This document shows, one piece after another, positions 42,471-52,207 of a DNA stretch of 64,000 bases. This DNA comes from Calidifontibacillus erzurumensis. GTDB lineage: Bacteria > Bacillota > Bacilli > Bacillales > Bacillaceae_J. The number at the start of each line of letters is the position of its first letter. The stretch's first letter is position 1. Where the stretch lies: contig NZ_JABTTE010000011.1 in assembly GCF_013303125.1 (NCBI RefSeq), forward strand, positions 45,592 through 109,591. Direction: 5' to 3'. The position numbers and the translations under genes were made by a program. Under the pieces are notes generated by a model. It worked only from the letters and a program-made list of their open reading frames with translations. It had not been told where the DNA came from and did no database searches.

Positions 42471-43136
42471 ATGGAGCGTTTTTTAGCATTTCCGTTGCAA
42501 GATATACCTTTGTTAGTCATTGTGCTTGCCATTGCTTTTTCTGTGCACGAGTTTGCCCATGCCTATGTTGCCTTCCGCTTTGGAGATCCGACTGCGAAAA
42601 ATCAAGGCAGATTGACTTTATCTCCACTCGCGCATCTTGATATTTTTGGAACGCTTTTAATTTTTATTGCAGGTTTCGGTTGGGCCAAGCCGGTTCCGGT
42701 CAATCGCTTTTATTTTAAAAGGCCACGCTTGGCCGGCTTTCTCGTTTCACTTGCCGGACCTCTTAGCAATTTATTACTTGTCTTTATCGGTTTTTTGTTA
42801 TGGTACGCTTTAGATATAAGCGGTGTTTTAAACTTATTAAATGAAAGTATTGGCCATACGCTTTATCGATTTTTTAATTTGTTTATTTTATTGAACATTG
42901 TATTATTTATTTTTAATTTGCTTCCATTTCCGCCGCTAGATGGCTATCGGATCCTTGAGGATTTAGCTTCGCCAAATTTACGCGCGAAGCTAGTCCAATA
43001 TGAAAATTACGGAATTTTAATTTTTTTAATTTTAGTTATAACTCCATTAGACCAATATACAATCACGCCATTATTTCATAAAGTGATCCCATTTGTATTT
43101 ACCACGATTGAAAGCATGTTCTTAAAGCTGTATTAA
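42471..43136 (+). CDS. M50-family intramembrane metalloprotease
   Basis: A 221-residue membrane protein with the site-2-protease motifs: HEFAH (HExxH) in helix 1 at about residues 26-30, SLAGPLSNLLL in the middle, and NLLPFPPLDG supplying the third zinc ligand near residue 157. The compact size with no PDZ domain places it with the YwhC/SpoIVFB-like small M50 proteins, not RasP. It starts at the base after the ecsB stop, so it is the third gene of an ecsA-ecsB-M50 operon; in B. subtilis this position is taken by ecsC. Substrate unknown. A terminator follows. Confidence 0.88.
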   Translation: MERFLAFPLQDIPLLVIVLAIAFSVHEFAHAYVAFRFGDPTAKNQGRLTLSPLAHLDIFGTLLIFIAGFGWAKPVPVNRFYFKRPRLAGFLVSLAGPLSNLLLVFIGFLLWYALDISGVLNLLNESIGHTLYRFFNLFILLNIVLFIFNLLPFPPLDGYRILEDLASPNLRAKLVQYENYGILIFLILVITPLDQYTITPLFHKVIPFVFTTIESMFLKLY

Positions 43137-43152
43137 GGATTAAACATAAAAT

Positions 43153-43194
43153 AAGCACTCTTTTCGCACAATGTTGAAAAGAGTGCTTTTTGTT
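43153..43194 (+). terminator. Terminator of the ecs operon
   Basis: The arms AAGCACTCTTTTC / GAAAAGAGTGCTT with a 10-nt loop are followed by TTTG and further T's. Confidence 0.85.
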
Positions 43195-43588
43195 ATTTTT
43201 CGCATTTGGTTTAAGATGTGGGAAAATAAGGTGTCTTTTTCGGATCTTAAGTCACAAATGTCTAATGAGCAAGCTTTAATGCATAGGGGTTGGTAATACA
43301 AGTTTGTTAGGGAACTTTTGTAGACTTTCTTGGGAATCACGCTTTCATTAGGAGAGGAAAGAAAATGTGTCGCTTTTTTGTCAATTAATATTTATTCATT
43401 TTCGCTTATAATGGAATTTGATTGGACTTTTTTGACAAGCTTTCATTAAAGTGCTATGTGAGTGAATTTGACATCATTAGGCAAAATTCGTGCCCTCCTA
43501 AATAGTGATTATGGTATAATTTTCTGTATTGTGGGTGTTTCTGTTTGAAAAACTATGTATAGGGAATGTGGAAAGTGAGGACTGAGCA
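43195..43588 (+). other. Intergenic region before hemE
   Basis: About 390 bp with no convincing gene. A small minus-strand frame (43140-43340) runs through the terminator and lacks an SD. TTGACA at about 43468 and GGTATAAT at about 43513 are individually good promoter boxes but are too far apart to be one promoter. Confidence 0.3.
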
Positions 43589-44641
43589 ATGAGTAATCAT
43601 CGCAATTTTAATGATACTTTTTTAAAAGCGTCAAGAGGGGAAAAAACCCCATATGTTCCATGTTGGTATATGCGCCAAGCTGGGCGTTCTCAGCCGGAAT
43701 ACCGCGCTTTAAAAGAAAAATATTCTTTATTCGAAATTACCCATCAGCCAGAGCTCTGTGCTTATGTGACGAGATTACCGGTCGAGCAATATCAAGTTGA
43801 TGCTGCCATCCTATATAAAGATATAATGACTCCGCTTCCAGCGATTGGAGTAAATGTAGAAATTAAAGGTGGGATTGGTCCGGTTATCGATAATCCAGTT
43901 CGTACGATGGAAGATGTTGAAAGACTTGGTGAAATTAATCCTGCTGAGGATATTCCATATGTATTAGATACGATTAAACTTCTTGTGAATGAGCAATTGA
44001 ATGTGCCTCTTATCGGATTTGCCGGAGCGCCTTTTACACTGGCAAGTTATATGATTGAGGGCGGTCCATCGAAAAATTATAATAAAACGAAAGCGTTAAT
44101 GCACGGAAATCCTGAAGTTTGGTTCAAATTGATGGACAAACTTGGTACGATGACGATTACATATGTGAAAGCACAAATTGATGCTGGTGCGAAAGCGATT
44201 CAAATTTTTGATTCATGGGTAGGGGCACTTAATGCTCATGATTACCGACGCTTTATTAAACCAGTGATGACTCGGATTTTTTCAGAATTACGCGAGAAAA
44301 ATGTTCCTCTCATTATGTTTGGTGTTGGTGCCAGCCATCTTATCCATGAGTGGAATGATCTTGATCTTGATGTCATTGGCCTTGATTGGCGCCTTTCAAT
44401 TGCAGAAGCAAGAAACATGGGCATTACAAAAACACTTCAAGGCAATCTCGACCCAGCTATTCTTCTTGCGCCATGGCCGGTTATTGAAGAAAGAGTGAAA
44501 GAAATTTTGGATCAAGGAATGGCTCAGCCAGGTTATATTTTCAATCTTGGCCACGGTGTATTCCCGGATATTCAAGTTGATACTTTAAAGAAATTGACTG
44601 CATTTATTCATGAATATTCAAGTGAAAAACTAGGACAATAA
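43589..44641 (+). CDS. hemE: Uroporphyrinogen decarboxylase
   Basis: Removes four carboxyl groups from uroporphyrinogen III to give coproporphyrinogen III. Length is 350 residues. Signatures: PVWMRQAGR-type stretch ([16 protein letters not shown]), [18 protein letters not shown] (as [17 protein letters not shown]), [10 protein letters not shown] with the catalytic Asp, and [10 protein letters not shown] plus [10 protein letters not shown] near the C-terminus. It is the first gene of hemE-hemH-hemY. GTGAGGACTGAGC lies just before the ATG. Confidence 0.96.
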   Translation: MSNHRNFNDTFLKASRGEKTPYVPCWYMRQAGRSQPEYRALKEKYSLFEITHQPELCAYVTRLPVEQYQVDAAILYKDIMTPLPAIGVNVEIKGGIGPVIDNPVRTMEDVERLGEINPAEDIPYVLDTIKLLVNEQLNVPLIGFAGAPFTLASYMIEGGPSKNYNKTKALMHGNPEVWFKLMDKLGTMTITYVKAQIDAGAKAIQIFDSWVGALNAHDYRRFIKPVMTRIFSELREKNVPLIMFGVGASHLIHEWNDLDLDVIGLDWRLSIAEARNMGITKTLQGNLDPAILLAPWPVIEERVKEILDQGMAQPGYIFNLGHGVFPDIQVDTLKKLTAFIHEYSSEKLGQ

Positions 44642-44768
44642 ATAAACGTCATTTTATGATGCGGCGGGCTTACGGAAAAGAGGAAATACCCTACAATGTA
44701 ACGTTAGTGCATTGGAAAGGGCATGCGACTTTCTGAAGCCCTGCTTAATATTTGTTTGAGGTGAGGCA

Positions 44769-45716
44769 ATGACGAAAAAGAAAATGGGGTTACTTGTGAT
44801 GGCTTATGGAACCCCTTATAAAGAAGAAGACATCGAGCGCTATTATACACATATCCGCCGAGGCCGGAAACCGACAGAGGAAATGTTGGAAGATTTGCGG
44901 GAACGGTATCAGGCGATTGGTGGAATTTCTCCGCTTGCTAAAATTACTCAAAAGCAAGCACAATTATTGGAAGCAAAACTAAATGAAATGAGCGAACAAT
45001 TTGAATTTCAAATGTACTTAGGGTTAAAGCATATTGAACCATTTATTGAAGATGCGGTTCAACAAATGAATGCCGATGGAATCGAAGAAGCGATCGGCAT
45101 CGTACTTGCCCCGCATTATTCTACATTTAGCGTAAAATCTTACAATGGTCGTGCCAAAGAGGAAGCAGAAAAGCTAGGCGGACCTACGATTCATTTTATC
45201 AATTCATGGTATAAAGAGCCGTTGTTTTTAAAGTTTTGGGCAGATCAAGTGAAAGAAGTTTTTAGCAAAATGACGGAAGAGGAAAGAGAAAAAGCGGTTT
45301 TAATCGTTTCGGCTCATAGCCTTCCTGAAAAAATCTTACAAACGGGTGATCCTTATCCTGACGAGTTGCAGGAAACAGCGCAAGCGATTGCTGAATTAGC
45401 AGGTGTACAAAATTATGAAATCGGTTGGCAAAGTGCAGGGAATACCCCAGAGCCTTGGCTTGGACCTGATGTTCAAGATTTAACGAAAGATCTTTTTGTA
45501 CAAAAAGGATATCGATCATTTGTTTTCGCACCTGTCGGCTTTGTCGCTGACCATTTGGAAGTATTGTACGATAATGATATTGAGTGCAAACGAGTGACAG
45601 ACCAATTAGGAGCCAATTATTATCGTCTCGAGATGCCAAATACAAATCCGCTGTTTATAGAAGCTTTATGTAATGTTGTTACGAAAAAATTAAAAGAAGT
45701 GGGCGAGACAATGTGA
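44769..45716 (+). CDS. hemH: Ferrochelatase (coproporphyrin type)
   Basis: Inserts iron into coproporphyrin III (or protoporphyrin) late in haem synthesis. Bacillus enzymes of this type are soluble and act in the coproporphyrin-dependent branch. It has 315 residues: [26 protein letters not shown] (in parts) at the start, [14 protein letters not shown], the metal-binding His in [25 protein letters not shown], and [14 protein letters not shown] with the second conserved His and Glu. The SD GAGGTGAGG precedes ATG 44769. It overlaps hemY by four bases. Confidence 0.96.
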   Translation: MTKKKMGLLVMAYGTPYKEEDIERYYTHIRRGRKPTEEMLEDLRERYQAIGGISPLAKITQKQAQLLEAKLNEMSEQFEFQMYLGLKHIEPFIEDAVQQMNADGIEEAIGIVLAPHYSTFSVKSYNGRAKEEAEKLGGPTIHFINSWYKEPLFLKFWADQVKEVFSKMTEEEREKAVLIVSAHSLPEKILQTGDPYPDELQETAQAIAELAGVQNYEIGWQSAGNTPEPWLGPDVQDLTKDLFVQKGYRSFVFAPVGFVADHLEVLYDNDIECKRVTDQLGANYYRLEMPNTNPLFIEALCNVVTKKLKEVGETM

Positions 45717-47137
45717 GTGAACATTTGAAAAAAGTTGCTATTATCGGCGGCGGGATTGCAGGTATTACAGCTGCTTATTATTTGCAAAAAGAAGCAAAGG
45801 AGAAAGGCTTGCCTATTGAGTCGGTATTGATTGAAGCCTCTCCCCGTTTGGGAGGGAAAATTCAAACTTACACAGAAAATGGTTATGTCATTGAAAAAGG
45901 GCCTGATTCGTTTTTAGCAAGAAAATTGAGTGCATCAAGGCTTGCGGAGGAAGCGGGGTTAAAAGATCAATTGGTCCATAATGGAGCAGGAAAGTCTTAT
46001 ATTCTTGTGAAAGATCAATTGCATTCCATGCCTGGCGGCGCAATTATGGGAATCCCGACGAAAATTACTCCATTTATAACTTCTGGCTTATTTAGTCCAT
46101 TAGGAAAGCTACGGGCTGGAGGAGATTTTATTCTTCCGCGTTCAAAAGTGGCTGGAGACCAATCATTGGGCCAATTTTTTCGAAGAAGATTTGGAAATGA
46201 AGTTGTCGACCATTTAATAGAACCGCTTCTTTCTGGTATTTATGCTGGCGATATTGACCAAATGAGCTTGCTTGCAACTTTTCCACAATTTTATGAAGTG
46301 GAACAAAAATACCGCAGCCTCATTTTAGGGATGAAAAAAGCAACGCCAAAGCGCAAGCCTCAAGAAAAAGGTCAACCTGCCAAAAAGAGTCCTGGCATGT
46401 TTTTATCTTTAAAAGGCGGTTTGGAGTCTCTTGTGCGTGCAATTGAAGCAAAACTTGCGCCAGGAACAGTTATCAAAGGGGTTGCAGTTGAGAACGTAAA
46501 ACGCGTGGATGGCCATTACGTAGTGCAATTATCATCAGGAGAAGAACGGACTTTTGATAGCATCATTGTAAGTGTTCCGCATAAGCAAACAGCTAAAATT
46601 TTTTCGGACTATTCGTTTTTTGAACCATTTAAAGAGATACCATCAACATCTGTTGCTAATGTTGCTATGGCTTTTCCTGCATCAGCTGTTAAGCGTGATA
46701 TTGACGGCACAGGTTTTATTATTTCTCGCGATAGCGGTTATTCCATGACGGCTGTTACATGGACTCATAAAAAATGGCCACATTCAGCCCCGAGCGGCAA
46801 AGCGTTATTAAGATGTTATGTTGGGCGACCAGGAGACGAAGAAATTGTCAGCCGCTCCGATGAGGAAATTGTTCAAACAGTCCTCCATGAATTAAATAAA
46901 ACGATGAATATTGATGCAGAACCGGAACTAACTGTCATTACTAGGTGGCATGATGCCATGCCGCAATATACGGTTGGGCATAAAGATCGAATGAAAACAA
47001 TCACTACAAAAATGGCTTCTGAATTGCCTGGAGTGTTTTTAGCAGGAGCTTCTTATGAAGGCTTAGGAGTACCGGATTGTATTGATCAAGGGGAAAAAGC
47101 GGTCAAAAAAGTTTTGGAGTATTTATCCGAACGATAA
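45713..47137 (+). CDS. hemY: Coproporphyrinogen III oxidase (HemY/CgoX)
   Basis: FAD-dependent oxidase producing coproporphyrin III from coproporphyrinogen III. It has 474 residues. The FAD-binding GxGxxG is [15 protein letters not shown] at residues 10-24, followed by the E-anchor [12 protein letters not shown], the [10 protein letters not shown] block, and the C-terminal FAD contact [15 protein letters not shown]. Residues 210-235 include a Lys/Pro-rich loop ([16 protein letters not shown]). GTG start overlapping the hemH stop (ATGTGAGTG) indicates coupled translation. It closes the hem operon. Confidence 0.95.
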   Translation: MSEHLKKVAIIGGGIAGITAAYYLQKEAKEKGLPIESVLIEASPRLGGKIQTYTENGYVIEKGPDSFLARKLSASRLAEEAGLKDQLVHNGAGKSYILVKDQLHSMPGGAIMGIPTKITPFITSGLFSPLGKLRAGGDFILPRSKVAGDQSLGQFFRRRFGNEVVDHLIEPLLSGIYAGDIDQMSLLATFPQFYEVEQKYRSLILGMKKATPKRKPQEKGQPAKKSPGMFLSLKGGLESLVRAIEAKLAPGTVIKGVAVENVKRVDGHYVVQLSSGEERTFDSIIVSVPHKQTAKIFSDYSFFEPFKEIPSTSVANVAMAFPASAVKRDIDGTGFIISRDSGYSMTAVTWTHKKWPHSAPSGKALLRCYVGRPGDEEIVSRSDEEIVQTVLHELNKTMNIDAEPELTVITRWHDAMPQYTVGHKDRMKTITTKMASELPGVFLAGASYEGLGVPDCIDQGEKAVKKVLEYLSER

Positions 47138-47212
47138 GCGGTATCGGCCATTTTTCATTACTGCAAGTTTGTTAAAAGTATAGAGGTTGGGATAACTTTC
47201 TTAGAAATGAAA

Positions 47213-47249
47213 AAGGAGAATTTGAGTTTGCTCGAATTCTCTTTTTGTT
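47213..47249 (+). terminator. Terminator of hemEHY
   Basis: The stem GGAGAATTTGAG / CTCGAATTCTC with a 4-nt loop is followed by TTTTTG. The 300 bp after it hold no convincing gene; a frame at 47300-47539 lacks an SD. Confidence 0.8.
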
Positions 47250-47564
47250 TATTAACAAGTTTTGCATAGTTTTTTTACAAAAGACTCTGTTTAAGGCAAA
47301 TGTTGATATCGATGCCTTTCCAAAATCTTGTTTTTAGACAATATGTTAAAACATTTAGAGACATGTTAATGGAAATCGCCAAATTCCCACATACAAAAAT
47401 AAGTTTATCAATGGGTGAAACGCTATATTTGAATCATTCCTACTCAGTTAGTGGTGTTTTGCAACTTTCCACATACGTTCAATATGTAGTCCTAGCTGTT
47501 TTCAACCTTCCAACAATAATATTGAATAGATATGATTAGCATAAAGGAAAAGAGGGGTTTATAC

Positions 47565-47936
47565 ATGGAGACGGAAGAAATCCGAGAATTGTCCATTAAA
47601 TCATTAGAGTCAACTTTAAATAAATTTTCAAATGCTTTTAAAAGTATGACAGAAAAAGGTTCAAACACAACCCTTGTGAAAAAAAGATTAACCGCTGTAA
47701 AAATTGGTTTAGAAAGCTTAAAAGGTACTTGGTTCGGGGAAGATTTTTGCTATAACGAAGATATCATATTGACTTCTAAAAATGTTCTACAAAGTATGAT
47801 CCCGTCAATTGAAAAACAAATAGCTAAGGCAAAAGAAGGAAGTTCTCAAAAGACATTAAATGAGCGTCGTTTAATTGCCATAAAACTGGCAATCGAATCT
47901 TTGGAGAACCGTCTTATAAAAGATGGTGGTTCTTAA
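47565..47936 (+). CDS. Hypothetical protein with an internal duplication
   Basis: A 123-residue helical protein of unknown family. It contains two related halves of about 48 residues: SLESTLNKFSNAFK...KKRLTAVKIGLESLKG and VLQSMIPSIEKQIAK...ERRLIAIKLAIESLEN. The repeated RLxAxKxxxESL end is the clearest part. The halves are joined by a loop with TWFGEDFCYNED. No export signal, membrane helix or catalytic motif is evident. GAGGGG is spaced for ATG 47565; the in-frame ATG at 47532 has no SD. It is alone between hemY and yhfH. Confidence 0.6.
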   Translation: METEEIRELSIKSLESTLNKFSNAFKSMTEKGSNTTLVKKRLTAVKIGLESLKGTWFGEDFCYNEDIILTSKNVLQSMIPSIEKQIAKAKEGSSQKTLNERRLIAIKLAIESLENRLIKDGGS

Positions 47937-48036
47937 ATTTTTTTTGTTCCAGAGTTGAGGTGTTACATAAAAAAGTTTTGAAAGAAACACGAATGATTAT
48001 GGCTTCTATTTATTTTCTTAAGTTCTATACCGCTTT

Positions 48037-48070
48037 GCAAAAAAAAAAAACAGCTTATTTCAAGCTGTAA
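48037..48070 (-). terminator. Terminator of yhfH
   Basis: The stem ACAGCTT / AAGCTGT with a 5-nt loop is followed on the minus strand by a run of twelve T's. Confidence 0.8.
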
Positions 48071-48127
48071 AAAATGGGGTAGAAGTGTTTGACATGAAGG
48101 CAATTACCTTATTAAAACAAGAAATTA

Positions 48128-48262
48128 TTATTCCTCTGCTTTACTAAGGCAATGATCGCATTGATTTAAATAAGATTCTGCTTGTTCATCAATAATGTCA
48201 CCGCAATCAACACATTGTTTAGGCGGTAAGGTTTTGAAAAATTCTGTTGGGCTCTGTACCAT
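48128..48262 (-). CDS. yhfH: YhfH-like zinc-ribbon protein
   Basis: A 44-residue protein with two CxxC pairs (CVDC and CDHC) about 18 residues apart, a small zinc ribbon, behind an EFFKTLPPK lead. Size, the FFKxLPxKxCxxCG pattern and the place next to yhfI match YhfH of Bacillus; function is unknown. GAGGGA precedes ATG 48262, and longer in-frame starts have no SD. It is divergent from yhfI. Confidence 0.82.
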   Translation of the reverse strand: MVQSPTEFFKTLPPKQCVDCGDIIDEQAESYLNQCDHCLSKAEE

Positions 48263-48416
48263 TGCTATCCCTCCGATATGTGACGTTAATGTAATTGTAT
48301 TATAACAGAGATTATTCGTCAATAACTGTTTTAATACAATTTTTGTCCGTTTTGTGAAAAAAATTCCAATTTGATAAAATTGGATTGAATCGGTGCTTTA
48401 AAAGGAGTTGAAATGC

Positions 48417-49145
48417 ATGAAATTAACGGTTGTTGGATTTTGGGGAGGTTTTCCACAAGCAAATGGAGCATCTTCTGGCTACCTTTTGCAAGACAATGGG
48501 TTTTCATTATTAATTGATTGTGGCAGTGCAGTGTTGTCAAAAGTGCAGCAGTATGTACATGTAATGGATCTTGATGCAGTTATTCTTTCACATTATCACC
48601 ATGACCATATAGCCGATATCGGACCGCTGCAATATGCAAGAATGATTCATACAATGCTAGGAAAAAAACAAAAGGAACTTCCAATTTATGGGCATATGGC
48701 AGATCAAGAAAATTTTGAACGGCTGACGCGCTTGCCTTATACAAAAGGTTACGCATATAATCCTGAGGAATCTCTAAAACTAGGTCCTTTTACCATTTCG
48801 TTTTTAAAAACTAAGCATCCCGTCGTTTGTTACGCAATGCGAATAACAAACGGTGAAAAAACAATTTGTTATACGGCAGATTCAAGTTTTTTGCCGGAAT
48901 TTATTGATTTTGCCAAAGATAGTGACCTTTTAATTTGCGAGTGTAATTTATACAGTGGGCAAAATGGAGAAAATGCAGGCCATATGACATGCGATGAAGC
49001 AGGATTTATTGCAAAGGAAGCTCGTGTAAAAAAGCTGTTATTAACACATCTACCACATTTTGGAGAGCATCAAGAATTAGTGGAAAAAGCGCAAGCTATC
49101 TACGATGGACCGGTTGAGTTGGCAAAAGAAGGCTGGACTTTTTAA
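48417..49145 (+). CDS. yhfI: YhfI, metallo-beta-lactamase-fold hydrolase
   Basis: A 242-residue MBL-fold enzyme related to RNase Z/PhnP. The zinc motif is SHYHHDHIADI (HxHxDH) near residue 60. The second-site residues are in CYTADSSF and a late His in LTHLPHFGEH. The N-terminus (KLTVVGFWGGFPQANGASSGYLL) matches the YhfI group, and its exact substrate is unknown. AAAGGAG nine bases before ATG 48417 fixes the start. It is divergent from yhfH as in B. subtilis. Confidence 0.87.
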   Translation: MKLTVVGFWGGFPQANGASSGYLLQDNGFSLLIDCGSAVLSKVQQYVHVMDLDAVILSHYHHDHIADIGPLQYARMIHTMLGKKQKELPIYGHMADQENFERLTRLPYTKGYAYNPEESLKLGPFTISFLKTKHPVVCYAMRITNGEKTICYTADSSFLPEFIDFAKDSDLLICECNLYSGQNGENAGHMTCDEAGFIAKEARVKKLLLTHLPHFGEHQELVEKAQAIYDGPVELAKEGWTF

Positions 49146-49162
49146 TTAAATATTTTTTGCAT

Positions 49163-49214
49163 ATTCCACAAACTGATTGAATATTCTAAAAATAATCAGA
49201 TTTGTGGAATTTTT
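49163..49214 (+). terminator. Terminator of yhfI
   Basis: The arms ATTCCACAAACTGATT and AATCAGATTTGTGGAAT with a 15-nt loop are followed by TTTT. Confidence 0.85.
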
Positions 49215-49356
49215 ATGGAAAATAATATTTTAAAATATTAAAAAACTCAAAATTTGCGTAAAGTAAGGATTGAAGTTTTCAAATATTTCTGTATAATTTA
49301 TTACATAAAAGAATAAAAGTATTGAAGGATAAAAAGAAATGAGGGGGATATTTTTT

Positions 49357-50367
49357 ATGAATTGGAAAAAGGCAGTTGGGAGTTCGCTGCTTAGCTTGAT
49401 GCTGCTCGCAGGTTGCGGCGGTGGAGGCAATTCAACTGGAAATGGAAATGATCAAGCTAGCGAACCTCAAGGAGAAGAGCAAAAAACTTTTAAAGTAGGT
49501 ATTACTCAAATTGTAGAACATCCATCTCTAGATGCAGCTACAAATGGCTTTAAAAAAGCGTTGGAAGATGCAGGTTTAACAGTTGAGTATGATGTGCAAA
49601 TTGCTCAAGGGGATCAAAGCAATAACCAAACGATTGCAAATAATTTCGTTGGTGAACAAGTTGATTTAATCTTTGCAAACTCAACACCAAGTGCTCAAGC
49701 TGTTTTAAATGCTACAAAAGATATTCCGATTGTATTTACATCTGTTACAGACCCTGTAGGTGCTGAACTTGTTGAAGCGATGGACAAGCCAGGTCCGAAC
49801 ATTACAGGTACAACTGATACACATCCAGATGCAATTCCGAATACAGTAAAATTTATTGATCAATATTTCGATGGCAAAAAAGTCGGCATGATTTACAATG
49901 CAGGGGAACAAAACTCAGTTGCACAGGTGGAACTTGTGAAAAAAGCGATGGAAGGCACTGACCTTCAAGTGATTGAAGTTCCTGTAGCAACATCTGCTGA
50001 AGTAAAACAAGCTGCTGAATCTCTTGTTGGTGCTGCTGATTATATTTACATAATCACAGACAATACTGTTGTTTCCGCGTTAGAAAGTGTCGTTTCTGTT
50101 GCTAACGAAAATGATATTCCATTATTCGTTGGGGAATTGGATTCTGTAGCTCGTGGCGGGTTTGCAGCTTATGGATTTGATTATTATGACATTGGTTATG
50201 AAGCTGGACAAATGGCTGCTCAAATTTTAAAAGGAGAAAAAACAGCAGCTGACTTGCCTGTTCAATATCCTCAAAATTTAAAGCTAGTTATTAATAAGAC
50301 TGCAGCTAAAGAAATGGGGATTGAACTCAATCCTGAATGGGATGGAATAGCTGAATATATCGAATAA
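49357..50367 (+). CDS. ABC transporter substrate-binding lipoprotein
   Basis: A 336-residue lipoprotein. The signal peptide ends with the lipobox LLAGC, with Cys near residue 20, followed by a Gly/Asn/Ser-rich linker. The mature part is an ABC_sub_bind domain (DUF534/TrpX type): KVGITQIVEHPSLDAATNGF, NFVGEQVDLIFANSTPSAQA, FTSVTDPVGAELVE, and the late FAAYGFDYYDIGYEAGQMA. These importers are suggested to carry tryptophan or other amino acids in streptococci, but no T-box leader is seen here, so the substrate is open. GAGGGGG fixes ATG 49357. It is the first of a three-gene importer operon. Confidence 0.87.
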   Translation: MNWKKAVGSSLLSLMLLAGCGGGGNSTGNGNDQASEPQGEEQKTFKVGITQIVEHPSLDAATNGFKKALEDAGLTVEYDVQIAQGDQSNNQTIANNFVGEQVDLIFANSTPSAQAVLNATKDIPIVFTSVTDPVGAELVEAMDKPGPNITGTTDTHPDAIPNTVKFIDQYFDGKKVGMIYNAGEQNSVAQVELVKKAMEGTDLQVIEVPVATSAEVKQAAESLVGAADYIYIITDNTVVSALESVVSVANENDIPLFVGELDSVARGGFAAYGFDYYDIGYEAGQMAAQILKGEKTAADLPVQYPQNLKLVINKTAAKEMGIELNPEWDGIAEYIE

Positions 50368-50418
50368 TTTTTCAGCGTCGAAATTTTTAAAAGATTTAGT
50401 CAGAGAGGATGAACGTTT

Positions 50419-51438
50419 ATGTTCATAGCGATATTTGGCTCCATAGAATCAGGGATAATATATGCAATAATGGCTCTCGGTGTTTACCTCTCTTTCCGGA
50501 TTTTAGATTTTCCAGATTTAACGGTTGATGGCAGCTTTGTAACAGGGGCGGCAGTTACTGCCGTCCTTATTGTTAACGGAGCAAATCCGTTTATGGCAAC
50601 AATGGTTGCTTTGTTAGCTGGTTTCTTAGCTGGATGTATCACCGGTTTATTGCATACGAAGGGAAAAATTAATGCGCTGTTGTCGGGTATTTTAATGATG
50701 ATTGCTTTGTATTCGATTAACTTGCGGATCATGGGCAAATCAAATGTTCCATTATTAAACCAAGAAACAGCTTTAACGAAGTTGACAAATTTTTGGAAGT
50801 CATTAGGTATTGATGATGCCATAAATCAGTTTATGACAAGTATTGGCTTAAGCAGTATGGTGCCTAAAACATGGTCAGTTTTATTTTTTATGGCGCTTGT
50901 TACCCTCATCATAAAGTTCCTTACTGATTGGTTCTTGAAAACGGAAATTGGCTTAGCTCTCCGTGCTGTTGGTGACAATAAAAAAATGATTTCCAGCTTT
51001 TCCGCAAATACTGATACGTTAACGATCGTAGGACTTGGTATTTCCAATGCATTTGTTGCTTTTTCCGGAGCTTTGATTGCACAATACAACTCTTTCAGTG
51101 ACGTAGGTATGGGTATCGGTATGATTGTAATCGGGCTTGCCTCTGTCATTATCGGTGAAGCTTTATTTGGAACAAAAACAATTGCCCGAACAACGTTAGC
51201 AGTGATCGGCGGAGCAATCATTTACAGAATTGTTTTGGCTCTTGCTTTGAAAGTGAAGTTTTTGGAAACAGGTGACATGAAGTTAATTACAGCTACAATT
51301 GTTGTCCTTGCCCTCACAATTCCAAAAATCATTGATGTTCAAAAAGAAAAGATGAGGAAACAAAAACGAAAGCAAGAGCAACTTCGTATGACAACCGAGG
51401 GGGGCGAACATCATGTTGCATCTAAAGCAGATTTTTAA
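50419..51438 (+). CDS. ABC transporter permease (BPD-type, TrpY-like)
   Basis: A 339-residue permease with eight to nine membrane helices of the branched-chain/sugar permease class: FRILDFPDLTVDGSFVTGAA at the start, LLAGFLAGCITGLLHTKGKINALLSGI, GLALRAVGDNKKMISSFSAN, and GMGIGMIVIGLASVIIGEALFG toward the end. The C-terminus is a Lys/Arg-rich tail (KEKMRKQKRKQEQLR). It lies 51 bp after the binding protein and overlaps the ATPase by 26 bp. Confidence 0.88.
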   Translation: MFIAIFGSIESGIIYAIMALGVYLSFRILDFPDLTVDGSFVTGAAVTAVLIVNGANPFMATMVALLAGFLAGCITGLLHTKGKINALLSGILMMIALYSINLRIMGKSNVPLLNQETALTKLTNFWKSLGIDDAINQFMTSIGLSSMVPKTWSVLFFMALVTLIIKFLTDWFLKTEIGLALRAVGDNKKMISSFSANTDTLTIVGLGISNAFVAFSGALIAQYNSFSDVGMGIGMIVIGLASVIIGEALFGTKTIARTTLAVIGGAIIYRIVLALALKVKFLETGDMKLITATIVVLALTIPKIIDVQKEKMRKQKRKQEQLRMTTEGGEHHVASKADF

Positions 51439-52207
51439 AGTATTTAATGAAGGTACATTAGATGAAAAAATCGCTCTCAACAATATTAATTTATCTCTAG
51501 CTCCTGGCGATTTTGTCACAGTGATTGGCAGTAATGGCGCTGGGAAGTCGACATTAATGAATATGATCTCAGGGGCATTAACACCAGATGTCGGATCCGT
51601 CATCATTGATGGCAATGATGTGACAAATTTGCCTGAATATAAGAGGGCGAAATACATTGGTCGCGTTTTCCAAGATCCGATGGCTGGTACGGCACCAACG
51701 ATGACGATTGAAGAAAACTTAGCGATGGCTTATTCTCGGGCAACACGCCGGACTTTACGCAAAGGTGTTACGAAAAAACGCCGTGAATTATTCAAAGAAC
51801 AATTGGCGACTTTGCATATGGGACTAGAAAACCGCCTAAATGCGAAAGTAGGCCTTTTATCTGGCGGTGAGCGGCAAGCATTGTCGTTACTTATGGCAAC
51901 GTTCACCGAACCGAAAATTTTATTATTGGATGAACATACCGCTGCTCTTGACCCATCTCGAGCTGAGCTCATTACAAATATTACGAAAGAAATTGTTGAA
52001 AGATTACATCTGACAACATTAATGGTCACTCATAATATGCAGCAAGCCATTGATTTGGGGAATCGTTTAATTATGATGGATAAAGGGCAGATCATTTTCC
52101 AAGCCGATGGGGAAGAAAAACAAAAATTAACGATTGAAGATTTACTCAACGAGTTTAGACGAATTCGAGGAACTGGCATGGCAAGTGACCGTGCATTGCT
52201 AGGATGA
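51413..52207 (+). CDS. ABC transporter ATPase (TrpZ-like)
   Basis: A 264-residue ATP-binding protein. Walker A is GSNGAGKST near residue 43, the signature is LLSGGERQALSLLM, Walker B is ILLLDEHTAALDP, and the switch His is in MVTHNMQQA. It energises the importer encoded by the two preceding genes. The SD (GAGGGGGGC) lies within the end of the permease gene; the overlap of 26 bp suggests coupled translation. Confidence 0.9.
   Translation: MLHLKQIFKVFNEGTLDEKIALNNINLSLAPGDFVTVIGSNGAGKSTLMNMISGALTPDVGSVIIDGNDVTNLPEYKRAKYIGRVFQDPMAGTAPTMTIEENLAMAYSRATRRTLRKGVTKKRRELFKEQLATLHMGLENRLNAKVGLLSGGERQALSLLMATFTEPKILLLDEHTAALDPSRAELITNITKEIVERLHLTTLMVTHNMQQAIDLGNRLIMMDKGQIIFQADGEEKQKLTIEDLLNEFRRIRGTGMASDRALLG

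Noticed and set aside
47300..47539. 79-codon plus-strand frame after hemY
   Set aside because: No SD and no recognisable sequence; it overlaps the upstream region of the next gene.
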